Counted from the first letter of the stretch, positions 18,301 to 26,163 are shown. The stretch is 64,000 bases of DNA from Larkinella soli (GCF_003703975.1 NZ_QTJY01000001.1:620001-684000); one strand, 5' to 3'. Notes: generated from the sequence alone by a model not told the origin. Translations and numbers: made by a program.

Positions 18301-18726
18301 AATGACCCCGTTCAGCCGCCGTTTCAGCGGCTCCGCCGGTACGGACGTTTCCGGTTCGAGGGGGGGATCTGTGCGTTTCAGAATGATGCGCTCGTTGACG
18401 ACCTCGAAAGTTACCCGATGCGGAGCCAGCACGCGCGCCAGCACCTCCCGAAGCGGAACCTCCCGGAACCGGTACGTGCTTTTCTGATCATAACTGAAAA
18501 TCTGGTAGTTATACATGAACTTTACGCGGGCAACGGATTCGAGCTTTTCAAGCACCTTTTCAATACCGGCGTCGGCAATGTGAAAGGAAATCTTCTGTTC
18601 CAGCATTTTCTGGGCGCCGGGGTTGTCGGCCCGGGCACCGGTCAGCAGGAGCAGAACAACCAGGTGGAGCAGAACCGGACCAACGAAGCGATGCAAGGCT
18701 TTCGGAAACAATAGACGTTTAGCCAT
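15307..18726 (-). CDS. SusC/RagA-family TonB-dependent transporter with N-terminal STN domain
   Basis: 1139 residues from the ATG at 18726, which opens the signal peptide (MAKRLLFPKALHRF, then a Leu-rich helix to GARAD); an upstream in-frame extension of 33 codons has no signal character. Domain order: STN (about 40-100, MLEQKISFHIADAGIEKVLE), carboxypeptidase-regulatory-like beta-sandwich (about 120-205), TonB plug (RDKKALAYSVAEMKGNEF, then VIIRGNGSMTGANQPLYVVN) and a 22-strand-type barrel ending in LNLLVKL. It imports SusD-bound ligand through the outer membrane, energised by TonB. The STN domain marks it as a signalling receptor that talks to the adjacent FecR/sigma pair. Confidence 0.96.
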   Translation of the reverse strand: MAKRLLFPKALHRFVGPVLLHLVVLLLLTGARADNPGAQKMLEQKISFHIADAGIEKVLEKLESVARVKFMYNYQIFSYDQKSTYRFREVPLREVLARVLAPHRVTFEVVNERIILKRTDPPLEPETSVPAEPLKRRLNGVILDEKGAGLPGTNVVIKGSRHGTATDAEGRFSLEIPAEDPILIISSLGYKRLEVDAGKGSLLSIRMEPETSTLNEVVVTALGITRDKKALAYSVAEMKGNEFTQARENNVANALTGKIAGVNVTGLSTGPGGSSRVIIRGNGSMTGANQPLYVVNGMPIDNTTPGGSPTTNGSAGNVDRGDGIAGINPDDIESISVLKGGTAAALYGSRAANGVILITTKKGKTRKGIGIEYNSTLMLENAAVFPDWQYEYGQGDRGQKPAGPGEAIQTGRRSWGARIDGSEYVAADGRIHSYTARKNNLRNFYQTGTTFTNTLAFTGGSENLNYRFSLSDLTSRSILPNTTFGRKTANLNLNGKLGERLSLEVVGQYNIEKGRNRPTAGDALGNPNWMPYMLANTVDIRWFAPGYDAGGNEIGWNDADIASNSYFVSAKYRQEDLKNRFIGQASAGYRLGKNLSVKGTVSRDFYSYTYSYVLPTGARYVPKGQYWGLQADVAETNSMLTVNYSRALSRHFGLTAVAGLNRRRYEYRQQSTTGSQFVIPYFYSPTNLTTSSTVPTTQQTLTNSVFGSADLDFKGFAYLTVTGRQDWFSTLSPKNNSIFYPAVGGSLVLSQALTLPRIVDFAKIRASWAQVGGATPDPYVINLTYSMVPSSGVPLQNVTSPSITNARLKPLTSTTWEVGLDLQLMKRRLGLDLTLYNRKTTDDIVNTALSPTTGYTSVILNVGELSNRGIEVLLTGTPVKTGALTWNVTYNVAYNRNQVIRLADGLNSIQMATTVNNYAYINNMVGKPYGTIVGTRVRKDAQGNTVYNPTTGYALATGLQELGNGVPPLTMGLTNEFSCGPFSLGFLVDGKFGNKVFSVMEVYAMRMGLLKTTLPGRENGLVLQGVTPEGDAYSRTVTVGQLRGYYDNQKSFSELFLHDGSFVKLRQMIVSYRFPGSWLKALKLQAASLSLVSRNLAILYRKTPNFDPESGYTNSSSQGFESFGMPRTRSYGLNLLVKL

Positions 18727-18812
18727 ATTTCGGGTCTTGTCGGGTAACTGGGCTTTTCCATCACACTCCCTTTCCGGTCGGAACCATTCGGGGCATCCCC
18801 CGGCGCTCACAC

Positions 18813-19922
18813 TCAGGGTCTGCAACCCCGGCTGCTGATGATAATATGGGCATCGGTCTGCGTGTATTCGGCACCGATGGTCCGGCAGATCAGGTCAATT
18901 TTTTCAAACAGCGGCTCGTCCGACAGCGAAGCCGTCAGGTAGCAATCCTTCATGACCTCCCGGTCGAACACGAACTGTACGCCGTAGGACTCCTCCAGGG
19001 TGGAAAATACCTCGGCGATGGGCGTCCGGCGAAAATGAAACGACTGACGCTGGATCGGCAGGGCCAGCAGGGCCGGTTTTTCGACCAGACTCCGGACGAG
19101 CCGGGTTTCCTTCGGGCTATACACCACCTGCTGGTTCGGAGTCAGCACGACGCCCTCCGCCTTTTTTTCGTCCAGGGTTCCGGCCCCGGTTTCCTTCGGG
19201 CGGGCAAACACCGAGACGGTTCCGGTTTTCACCACCACCTTCAGCTGGGAATCGGCTTCAAAGGCCCGGACCGTAAAACTGGTTCCCAGCACTTTGGTTA
19301 CGAGGCTGTTGGCGTAGACATAAAACGGTTTTTCAGGGTTTTTGGCGACCTCGAAAAAAGCCTCTCCGGAGAGATACACCTCCCGCTTTGCGCCCGAAAA
19401 CCGGCGGGGAAAACCGGCGCGGCTATGGGGCTGGAGCAGAATCGTGCTACCGTCGGACAACACCACGAGACTCGGCTTTTCGGAGTCGTTGATCCGCTCT
19501 TCCAGCGGTTCCGACGCCTGCTTCACCAGATCGGCATAGGTAGCCGACGGGCCGTTTTCCGGAACCGACCGGCCCGCGAGCCAGCCGAGCAGGCCCAGCA
19601 CCGCCAGAACGGAAGCGGCCACGGCGAATTTCATCCGCGACGACCAGAGCCTCCGGACGGGCGTTTCACTTTCAGCCTCCTCCAGCGAGTGTGACAGGCG
19701 GTGTATCTCCTCCCCGATCTCCCGGCTGGAAATCTGGTCGTATGCCCGGTATATATTTTCAAGCAGCTGCCCCGCTTTTTCGACAAAATCGGCTTTCTCC
19801 GGATGCGCCAGAAGCCAGGCTTCCCAGAACTTCCGGTCTTCCGGTTCGTCGAATAATTTCCATCGTCGGAAGGAAGAATCGGCGGCAAAATCCTCCGGTT
19901 CGAATTGCTGGTATGGGGGCAT
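18813..19922 (-). CDS. FecR-family anti-sigma factor
   Basis: 369 residues. A cytoplasmic N-terminal part (about 1-100, starting MPPYQQFEPEDFAADSSFRR) is followed by one membrane helix (about 105-125, AVAASVLAVLGLLGWLAG) and a periplasmic FecR domain with LSDGSTILLQPHSRAGFP and REVYLSGEAFFEVAKNPEKP, then the C-terminal DUF4974 domain that contacts the receptor STN domain. It relays ligand occupancy of the SusC-like receptor to the ECF sigma factor encoded just upstream. It ends 87 bp before the receptor start, and the sigma stop is about 115 bp upstream. Confidence 0.95.
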   Translation of the reverse strand: MPPYQQFEPEDFAADSSFRRWKLFDEPEDRKFWEAWLLAHPEKADFVEKAGQLLENIYRAYDQISSREIGEEIHRLSHSLEEAESETPVRRLWSSRMKFAVAASVLAVLGLLGWLAGRSVPENGPSATYADLVKQASEPLEERINDSEKPSLVVLSDGSTILLQPHSRAGFPRRFSGAKREVYLSGEAFFEVAKNPEKPFYVYANSLVTKVLGTSFTVRAFEADSQLKVVVKTGTVSVFARPKETGAGTLDEKKAEGVVLTPNQQVVYSPKETRLVRSLVEKPALLALPIQRQSFHFRRTPIAEVFSTLEESYGVQFVFDREVMKDCYLTASLSDEPLFEKIDLICRTIGAEYTQTDAHIIISSRGCRP

Positions 19923-20036
19923 CAGATCATGCTTTTACTGTTCCGGCAGGAAGGATGCCGAAAGGCTTCGTTCATACTCTTTTTTCAGGTTATTTTTTGA
20001 TTTTTTCATACGAGGCCCGGAACCTCCGGCAAGCCC

Positions 20037-20663
20037 TCAGTCGGGCCGGTTACCCACGAAAAAATACAGGAGAAACAGCAGCGTATAAAGCGAAAACAGC
20101 AGGCTGCCGCGCAGGGTGGATATGGCTTTGAAAAGCAGATTGGCGACCGACTGGCGGTTGATGTGCATAACCTCGGCGATCTGTTCGTTTTCCAGACCTT
20201 CATAAAACTTCAGAAAAACCACCTCCTGCTGTCGTTTGGGCAGCCCGCCGATTGCCTGGTGAAGCTTCCGTCGGTGTTCGCTCACGGCCTCCCCCTGTTC
20301 GATGTCGGTTTCGACGGTCCGGAAATCCGTCAGGTAACCGGCATCCTGCACGTTCACCGACCAGGCGGTGCGTTTGCTCCGGCGAAATTCCTGCAGCAGC
20401 TGGTTCCGCAAGGCCCTCAGGAAATAAATGGAAACATACTGAATCGTGATCGACTGACGGCGTTCCCAGATGTGAATGAACAGATCCTGAAGCGCATCCT
20501 TAATCACTTCCCGGTCCGCCGTGAAGTTGGTGGCGTAATTGAACAGGGTCCGATACTGCGAATCGGCCAGCCGGCAATAAGCCGCCTTGTCACCCGCCCG
20601 GGCCTGCCGCCAGAGTTCGAGAAGCGTTTCGTTTTCGTCAGAAATGCGCTGTTCCCTATTCAT
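20037..20663 (-). CDS. ECF RNA polymerase sigma-70 factor (FecI/Bacteroidota type) with hydrophobic C-terminal tail
   Basis: 208 residues. Region 2 is visible in VIKDALQDLFIHIWERRQSI and region 4 in LPKRQQEVVFLKFYEGLENE followed by QIAEVMHINRQSVANLLFKA, a helix-turn-helix. It should direct RNA polymerase to the FecR-SusC-SusD locus once released by the anti-sigma factor. The last 25 residues (after TLRGSL) form a hydrophobic run, LLFSLYTLLFLLYFF, before a short polar end. This is long enough to enter the membrane. The same trait occurs in the second ECF sigma of the window (46754-47335). Confidence 0.94.
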   Translation of the reverse strand: MNREQRISDENETLLELWRQARAGDKAAYCRLADSQYRTLFNYATNFTADREVIKDALQDLFIHIWERRQSITIQYVSIYFLRALRNQLLQEFRRSKRTAWSVNVQDAGYLTDFRTVETDIEQGEAVSEHRRKLHQAIGGLPKRQQEVVFLKFYEGLENEQIAEVMHINRQSVANLLFKAISTLRGSLLFSLYTLLFLLYFFVGNRPD

Positions 20664-20986
20664 AAAGTCCGCCCCGGTTTTTGGGTAGTCCGTGGTTAAT
20701 GCGGTAAATCTAAAAAATTTTAAAATATAATTGGGCAGTTCGGCGGGAAGACTTCCATTTTATATTACAAAGTATAGTTATTCCAATTTAAACTTTTATT
20801 TAGCACCAGCATTCCGCTTCCTAAATTGCAATTTTTCCATATTTAAATCCTCTTTCTGCTGTATTTAAATCCTCTTTCTGCTGTTCAGAATTTTTCGCCT
20901 TTCGTCACTCGGTTTTCATATTCAGTCATCCGGCTTCCGGGGCTTCCGCCCGACCTTTGTATCACACAAAAACACACAAAGACAAG
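20664..20986. other. Divergent AT-rich intergenic region between the sigma gene and the DUF4260 gene
   Basis: About 320 bp. It should hold the promoters of both flanking genes. On the minus strand TAGATTTA at 20705-20712 resembles the -7 element and would give the sigma gene a leader of about 35 nt. A 22 bp tandem duplication (see separate entry) lies in the middle. I see no RNA gene or further ORF. Confidence 0.6.
20841..20884. repeat. 22-bp perfect tandem duplication
   Basis: Two adjacent identical copies (20841-20862 and 20863-20884) of a 22-base unit that begins ATTTAAATCC and ends TTCTGCTGT. The unit contains the 8-base palindrome ATTTAAAT. It lies about 100 bp upstream of the DUF4260 gene and about 180 bp upstream of the sigma gene. 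It may be a recent slippage event or two operator copies at two-helical-turn spacing. Confidence 0.9.
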
Positions 20987-21388
20987 ATGAAAACGCTTTT
21001 AAAAACCGAAGAAATCGCCCAGTTCCTGGTATCTATCGTCCTCTTTAGCCAACTTCCTTTCGCCTGGTGGTGGTTTCCGGCTCTCATCCTGCTGCCGGAT
21101 GTGGGTATGCTGGGTTACCTGGTCAATCCGAAAGTGGGCGCTTATCTCTACAACCTGTTTCACCACAAAGGCGTCGCGTTGCTGGTCGGGTCGGTCGGCC
21201 TGTTAATGAATGAACCGGTGGTGATGCTGGCCGGAGTGATCCTGTTCGGACACGCGGCCATGGACCGGATGATGGGCTACGGGCTGAAGTATACCGACAG
21301 TTTCCACCATACCCACCTCGGCGGGATCGGGAAGGAAGACCGGGCAAAAGAGAAGCCCTTCGGATCTACCCAGAAGCTAGTTGCCTGA
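20987..21388 (+). CDS. DUF4260 family membrane protein
   Basis: 133 residues from the ATG at 20987; a TTG ten codons upstream is less likely. The sequence begins MKTLLKTEEIAQFLVSIVLF and continues with three to four hydrophobic segments (LPFAWWWFPALILLPDVGML, GVALLVGSVGLLMNEPVVML, AGVILFGHAAMDRMMGYGLK) in the order usual for DUF4260. Conserved polar residues include Asp in LLPDVGM, His in ILFGHAAMDR and the FHHTHLGGIGK tail. It is predicted to be an inner-membrane protein of unknown function. It converges on the AraC-type gene, with only 3 bp between stop codons. Confidence 0.85.
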   Translation: MKTLLKTEEIAQFLVSIVLFSQLPFAWWWFPALILLPDVGMLGYLVNPKVGAYLYNLFHHKGVALLVGSVGLLMNEPVVMLAGVILFGHAAMDRMMGYGLKYTDSFHHTHLGGIGKEDRAKEKPFGSTQKLVA

Positions 21389-21391
21389 TAA

Positions 21392-22411
21392 TCAGTGGGC
21401 AACGGCCCTGCCTTCCCGAAAAGCGCCGGGCGTCGAACCGGTCCACTTCTTAAAGGAACGGTAGAATACGCTGGGTTCGGAGAAACCGAGGAGATAGGCG
21501 ATATCGATGGTGCTCAGATACGGGTCGCGCAGATGACGGACGGCCAGTTCCTGACGCACCTCATCCAGGAGCTGGCGGTAGGTTACGCCTTTCTCCTTCA
21601 GGTGCAGCTGGAGGGTCCGGACACCCACCGCCAGCCGGTCGGCCACGGTAGCCAGCGTCGGCTCCTCTCCTTTAAGCAGGCCCAGAATCTCCTTTTTGAC
21701 CCGGAAAATCAGATCGGGCTGCCGAAGCCGGCGAAGCAGTTCCACGGCGTGCTGTTCGAATACCGGAAACAGACTCGGGTTGGCGTTCAGGATCGGTGTT
21801 TCCAGCCAGGCCATGTTCAGAATCAGCTGCGTCTCCTGGGCGTCGAAAATCAGGTCCGCGCCGGCAAATACCCGGTTATAAACGGACAGATCGGCCGGGC
21901 GGGGGTAGGAAAACCGGATTTCCTCCGGTGTGAACGGGCGGCCGATTAGGGTCCGGATCGTGGGAATATAAAGTGAAAGCTCCGACCCGAGGGTATAGTC
22001 GGGATACCGGATTTCGGGGCTGGTAATGGTCAGGGAAAGCACAAACCGGCCTCCCTCCTTCCGACCGGCGGTCCGGACGCCTTCACAGACAATATCCTGA
22101 TACTGACAAAGTTTGTCGAAAGCATGGCCCAGAGTGGGGCAGTGCATCATGACATAGGCCAGCACCCCGAGCGACAGCGGATTGACCAGTTCGCCGAGCC
22201 GCAGCGGCAAAAACCGGTCCCCCGTCATGACGACGGATTCATGCCAGAGGTCCTGAACGGCCCGCAGGGGAATCCGGGCATCGGGGTTGGTGAGCAGGGC
22301 GGGATCGACGCCGACGGCCCGGCAAAGCGCGCCCGTATCGGCTCCGCTCTGCCCGATCGCCAGCAGAATGAGATTGAAAGAACCGGCGGAAAGTGTATCG
22401 TTCGAGGCCAT
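21392..22411 (-). CDS. AraC-family transcriptional regulator (arabinose-binding-like N-domain)
   Basis: 339 residues from the ATG at 22411; a longer in-frame version of 24 codons is not needed by the family. The N-terminal part (about 1-230) matches the OruR/ArgR-type effector-binding region of about 190 residues, with CQYQDIVCEG and LSLGVLAYVMMHCPTLGHAF. The C-terminal 100 residues form the AraC double helix-turn-helix: PTLATVADRLAVGVRTLQLH for the first, and YLSTIDIAYLLGFSEPSVFY, then RSFKKWTGSTPGAFRE, for the second. The regulated gene is not evident; the gene ends 3 bp from the DUF4260 stop and starts 34 bp downstream of the DUF1080-like gene. Confidence 0.9.
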   Translation of the reverse strand: MASNDTLSAGSFNLILLAIGQSGADTGALCRAVGVDPALLTNPDARIPLRAVQDLWHESVVMTGDRFLPLRLGELVNPLSLGVLAYVMMHCPTLGHAFDKLCQYQDIVCEGVRTAGRKEGGRFVLSLTITSPEIRYPDYTLGSELSLYIPTIRTLIGRPFTPEEIRFSYPRPADLSVYNRVFAGADLIFDAQETQLILNMAWLETPILNANPSLFPVFEQHAVELLRRLRQPDLIFRVKKEILGLLKGEEPTLATVADRLAVGVRTLQLHLKEKGVTYRQLLDEVRQELAVRHLRDPYLSTIDIAYLLGFSEPSVFYRSFKKWTGSTPGAFREGRAVAH

Positions 22412-22445
22412 GCTCACGAAGATACGCAAGCCGATCAAAAGCCGC

Positions 22446-23123
22446 TTACCGGGCGGAGGTAATTTTGAGGTTGGCGAAGTCACCGCCCGACTCGTTCCCG
22501 ACCCAGAGTCCGATCCGGCCGGTCCGACGGTCGTTCAGTTTGGTGACGACCAGGCTCGGTGCCGCACTGCCGTCCACAAACACGCTGACCTGCTTTCCTT
22601 CCACCACGATCCGGGCGTGGAACCAGCCGTTCGGATCGGGGGCGGGTTCGACGGCTTTTTCAAACTGGTCGGTGCGTTCCTTCCGCAGCCGCTGCCAGTC
22701 GAAATCGGGCAGGGACATATACTGCACGGCATGGACCCGTCGAACGGGGTCACTGGCCCGGAAATTGAACGGCCGGAAATAAACGGCGTCGAAGGTGCGG
22801 TCGTCGGTGCCGTGAAAAGCGATGCCGACAAAGCTTTTCTGGAGCATGTCTTTCCCCCGGATGTCGACTTCGATGACCCCTTCGCCGAAGGTTTCTTTTT
22901 CGATCCAGGCTACGCCGTCCCCCGGTTTTTCGTCGAAACGGACGGCCTCTTTTCCTCCTTCCCGTATTGGGCTCAGGCTGCGGTTCTGCACCTGAAATGC
23001 CTGTTTATCAGCCAGTTCTGATAGGTTCAACGTTTTAGACCTGCCGTTCTGCGCGATCAAAACGACAGGGAGGAACAGCCCCAGGAAAGCCAGGGCCGTT
23101 CTCACATTCGGAAATCGTTTCAT
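22446..23123 (-). CDS. Exported DUF1080-like (concanavalin/LamG-type) protein
   Basis: 225 residues with a signal peptide (about 1-25, ending LIAQ). The mature protein is a single beta-jelly-roll-like domain with GKEAVRFDEKPGDGVAWIEK, FVGIAFHGTDDRTFDAVYFR, then a C-terminal GRIGLWVGNESGGDFANLKI strand typical of DUF1080/laminin-G-like domains. DUF1080 members include 3-keto-disaccharide hydrolases, but many are binding modules, so catalytic activity is not claimed. It starts 8 bp after the DUF2911 stop, so the two exported proteins form an operon. Confidence 0.75.
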   Translation of the reverse strand: MKRFPNVRTALAFLGLFLPVVLIAQNGRSKTLNLSELADKQAFQVQNRSLSPIREGGKEAVRFDEKPGDGVAWIEKETFGEGVIEVDIRGKDMLQKSFVGIAFHGTDDRTFDAVYFRPFNFRASDPVRRVHAVQYMSLPDFDWQRLRKERTDQFEKAVEPAPDPNGWFHARIVVEGKQVSVFVDGSAAPSLVVTKLNDRRTGRIGLWVGNESGGDFANLKITSAR

Positions 23124-23131
23124 TTCCGGCC

Positions 23132-23647
23132 TTATTTTACGTTGAAATCGACCTTCGTGTCGGCCCAGAGCATGGAAACCATCCCTTTGGGTGAAACGTC
23201 GATGGTGAATTTTTCGGTAAAGTCATTCGATTTTTTGGCCGGAACGGTCACCCGCAGCACGTCCTCATCCTGCTTGTAGCTGAAAGCGCCCCATTTGATG
23301 GTCTTGTTCAGGATAACGGTCCAGTTTTTCTCTCCCGGAATCGTAAACAGGGCGTATTTCCCTTTCGGCACCGACTTGCCTTCCAGCTTCACATCGTCGG
23401 AAAATTCGATGGTGGTCGTTTCGTTGGCCCCGGTCCGCCAGACCTGGCCGTAGGGAGCCACTTTTCCGGCGGGGTCCCAGACGCTGCGGCCTTTGACGGA
23501 GGGCCGGCTGTAGTCGATGGTGACGGTTTTTCCTCCCACCGTAGCTTTAGCCTGGGCGGGCGGACTCGGGCGTTTCGATTTGTCGTCCTGGCCGAAAGCG
23601 AGTCCGGCGATCATCAGCATCGTGGTAAGAACCAGTAACTTTTTCAT
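23132..23647 (-). CDS. DUF2911 family exported protein
   Basis: 171 residues from the ATG at 23647, which opens a clear signal peptide (MKKLLVLTTMLMIAGLAFGQ). The DUF2911 domain follows with ATVGGKTVTIDYSRPSVKGR, VWDPAGKVAPYGQVWRTGAN, ETTTIEFSDDVKLEGKSVPK, and GKYALFTIPGEKNWTVILNK, all in family order, and the domain fills the protein. Function is unknown; the proteins are periplasmic or secreted and common in Bacteroidota. It is first in a two-gene unit with the DUF1080-like gene, 8 bp apart. Confidence 0.93.
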   Translation of the reverse strand: MKKLLVLTTMLMIAGLAFGQDDKSKRPSPPAQAKATVGGKTVTIDYSRPSVKGRSVWDPAGKVAPYGQVWRTGANETTTIEFSDDVKLEGKSVPKGKYALFTIPGEKNWTVILNKTIKWGAFSYKQDEDVLRVTVPAKKSNDFTEKFTIDVSPKGMVSMLWADTKVDFNVK

Positions 23648-23764
23648 GTCAGTTTGCGGGGTTTTGGTAAATGGATTGAAAACCGCTCCCAATTACGGAA
23701 AAATTACCGCTTTCCGGTATAAGGTCAACTGTTCAAATCGGTTCAAGTTGAATCAGGCTGAGAA

Positions 23765-24517
23765 TCAGCGAATCCGGAGACTGCGGAGGTAGTCCGGAGT
23801 TTTCATAAGCCGGCTGCCGTACCAGCTGAACAGCTCCCCGTCGACCAGAATCACGCGGGCGTCGGGAATGTGGGCCTGAAGTTCGGCCCGGTGGTATTCC
23901 TGAAACGGATAGGGTTCGGAGGACAGAAAGATCAGGTCGGGCCGGACGGCCTGAAGCTCGGCTTCCGAAATCTCGGGATACCGCTCCCGGCTGGAGAAAG
24001 CGTTCCGGAAACCGCCGGCCGTCAGCATGGCGTCGATGAACGTCCGACCGGCCGCCACCATCCAGGGTTTCCGCCAGATCAAATAGGCCACCGTCTGCCC
24101 GGAAGCCGGTTCCGAAAGCAGGGAATCGAATTTTTGCCGGATGGAATCGGCCAGCACTTCGCCCTCCCCCGCCCTGCCCACCAGCCCCCCAACGGTCCGA
24201 ATCATCAAGAGCGCATCGCTCAGGGTTGCAATATCGGTGACGTGAACCGGATAGTGCCGTTGCAGTTCCTCGATCTGTTCGCGGGTATTCTCTTCCTTAT
24301 TGGCCAGAATCAGATCCGGTTTCAGAGCGTGGATGCGGCCGAGATTCAGCGTCTTCGTGCCGCCCACCCGGGTTCTGGATTTTACCTGATCGGCCGGGTG
24401 AATGCAGAATTTAGTCACACCCACAATTTCCTGATCCAGCCCGAGATCGAACAGCAGTTCGGTCTGCGAGGGTACGACGGAAACGATGCGCCGAGGCGGC
24501 TGAGGCAGAAGGTTCAT
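23765..24517 (-). CDS. Helical-backbone metal receptor (BtuF/PF01497-type) protein without signal peptide
   Basis: 250 residues. It matches the periplasmic-binding-protein type 2-like fold used for cobalamin and siderophore uptake: RRIVSVVPSQTELLFDLGLD at residues 9-28, then VVGVTKFCIHPAD-like IVGVTKFCIHPAD, KTLNLGRIHALKPDLILANK, a long backbone helix, and FLSSEPYPFQEYHRAEL. There is no signal peptide or lipobox: the first conserved strand starts at residue 10. That predicts a cytoplasmic protein unless the true start was lost. No permease or ATPase gene lies nearby. It is divergent from the TolB-like gene. Confidence 0.85.
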   Translation of the reverse strand: MNLLPQPPRRIVSVVPSQTELLFDLGLDQEIVGVTKFCIHPADQVKSRTRVGGTKTLNLGRIHALKPDLILANKEENTREQIEELQRHYPVHVTDIATLSDALLMIRTVGGLVGRAGEGEVLADSIRQKFDSLLSEPASGQTVAYLIWRKPWMVAAGRTFIDAMLTAGGFRNAFSSRERYPEISEAELQAVRPDLIFLSSEPYPFQEYHRAELQAHIPDARVILVDGELFSWYGSRLMKTPDYLRSLRIR

Positions 24518-24610
24518 CCCTGCAAAGTTGGTAAAGAAATCGGGAACCGGCAGCCGGACGGGTTCGATATTCCCGTATCATTACCCAATTGAATTCCCTA
24601 AACCCTATAA

Positions 24611-26137
24611 ATGATGAAAACTTCCATGATGGTAAAAGCAATAGCCGGCCTGGCTGTTGCGCTGTGCGCTCATTTCGCGGACGCCCAGCAGAAGAACCTC
24701 GGCCCCTTCGAAGGGCAGGCCGATGTGGGGAGGGTAAAGCGCCCCGGTTCAGCAGTGTACAATCCCGAAACCCAGGAATTTACCCTGGTCGGCTCCGGCA
24801 CCAACATGTGGTTCGGGAAGGATGAATTTCACCTGGTCTGGAAAAAGATGAAGGGAGATTTCATTCTCCAGACCAGCGCCGAATTCGTAGGCAAAGGGGT
24901 AGACGCCCATCGAAAAATCGGATGGATCGTGCGGACGAGCCTCGATTCCAATGCCACCCATATCAATGCCGCCGTTCACGGCGACGGCCTGACTTCCCTC
25001 CAGTTCCGCCGGAAACCGGGGGCTGAGACGGAAGAGAAAAAATCCACCCTCACCTCGGCCGACGTCATTCAGCTGGCCCGCAAGGGTAACACCTACACCA
25101 TGTCCGTGGCCCGGAAAGGCGAAGCGTTCGTGACTGAGCAGGTTACCGACCTGGACCTGGGCGGGGAGGTCTATGTGGGCCTGTTCGTGTGTTCGCACAA
25201 CCCCGACGTTTCCGAAAAGGCGGTTTTCCGGAACGTCCGGATCATCGTTCCGGCCCGCGACAACTTCGTGCCCTACCGCGAATACATCGGCAGCAACCTC
25301 GAAATCATGGACGTGGCGACCGGGCACCGCCGGATTCTCTACCGCTCGGCCGAATCGCTCCAGGCACCGAACTGGACCCCGGACAACAAAGCGCTGATCT
25401 ACAACCACAACGGCCTGCTGTACCGCTTCGATCTGGCGTCCCGAACTCCAAAAGTGATCAATACCGACTTTGCCACCCGCAACAATAACGACCACGTGCT
25501 GTCGTTCGACGGAAAAATGCTGGGAATCAGCCACCACAGCAAAGACGACGGCGGGAAGTCCATCGTTTACACGGTGCCGGTCGGGGGCGGGACGCCGAAG
25601 AAGATTACACCGGTAGGCCACTCCTATCTGCACGGCTGGTCGCCCGACAGGAAGTACCTGATCTATACCGGAGAGCGGAACGGCGAGTACGACATTTACC
25701 GGATTCCCTCAGCCGGCGGCCCCGAAACCCGCCTGACGACCTCTCCCGGCCTCGACGACGGTTCCGAATACAGCCCCGACGGCAAATTCATCTACTTCAA
25801 CTCGACCCGGAGCGGGACCATGCAGATCTGGCGCATGAAGGCCGACGGCAGCGAGCAGACCCAGATGACCAACGACGAATTCAACAACTGGTTTCCGCAC
25901 GTGTCGCCCGACGGCAAATGGATCGTGATCCTGTCGTTTCAGAAGGACGTCAACCCCGACGATCACCCCTTTTACAAACCCGTTTACCTGCGGCTGATGC
26001 CGGTTTCGGGCGGCACCCCGAAAGTCATCGCCTACGTCTACGGCGGTCAGGGCACGATCAACACGCCCTCCTGGTCGCCCGACAGTAAGAAGGTCGCGCT
26101 GGTCAGCAATACCGATATGAGTGGGGAGCAGTTGTGA
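24611..26137 (+). CDS. Exported TolB-like protein: concanavalin-like N-domain plus PD40 beta-propeller
   Basis: 508 residues with a signal peptide (about 1-25; ATG at 24611, 24614 or 24623 all open it). Residues about 40-215 form a DUF1349/LamG-like domain (DFILQTSAEFVGKGVDAHRK, then RKIGWIVRTSLDSNATHI). From about 220 onward WD40-like PD40 repeats recur, with NWTPDNKALIYNHNGLLYRF, GWSPDRKYLIYTGERNGEYD, DGSEYSPDGKFIYFNSTRSG and the final SWSPDSKKVALVSNT. Exported or periplasmic propellers of this kind are often annotated as TolR-like transporters, which I consider wrong. The binding partner is unknown. A perfect-palindrome terminator follows 27 bp after the stop. Confidence 0.85.
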   Translation: MMKTSMMVKAIAGLAVALCAHFADAQQKNLGPFEGQADVGRVKRPGSAVYNPETQEFTLVGSGTNMWFGKDEFHLVWKKMKGDFILQTSAEFVGKGVDAHRKIGWIVRTSLDSNATHINAAVHGDGLTSLQFRRKPGAETEEKKSTLTSADVIQLARKGNTYTMSVARKGEAFVTEQVTDLDLGGEVYVGLFVCSHNPDVSEKAVFRNVRIIVPARDNFVPYREYIGSNLEIMDVATGHRRILYRSAESLQAPNWTPDNKALIYNHNGLLYRFDLASRTPKVINTDFATRNNNDHVLSFDGKMLGISHHSKDDGGKSIVYTVPVGGGTPKKITPVGHSYLHGWSPDRKYLIYTGERNGEYDIYRIPSAGGPETRLTTSPGLDDGSEYSPDGKFIYFNSTRSGTMQIWRMKADGSEQTQMTNDEFNNWFPHVSPDGKWIVILSFQKDVNPDDHPFYKPVYLRLMPVSGGTPKVIAYVYGGQGTINTPSWSPDSKKVALVSNTDMSGEQL

Positions 26138-26163
26138 GGTCGTTCTATCTTCCCCATGCTAAC

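Noticed and set aside
24611-26137. Truncation of the TolB-like protein at its C-terminus
   Set aside because: The last propeller repeat is nearly complete and a strong terminator follows directly, so the short end looks natural.
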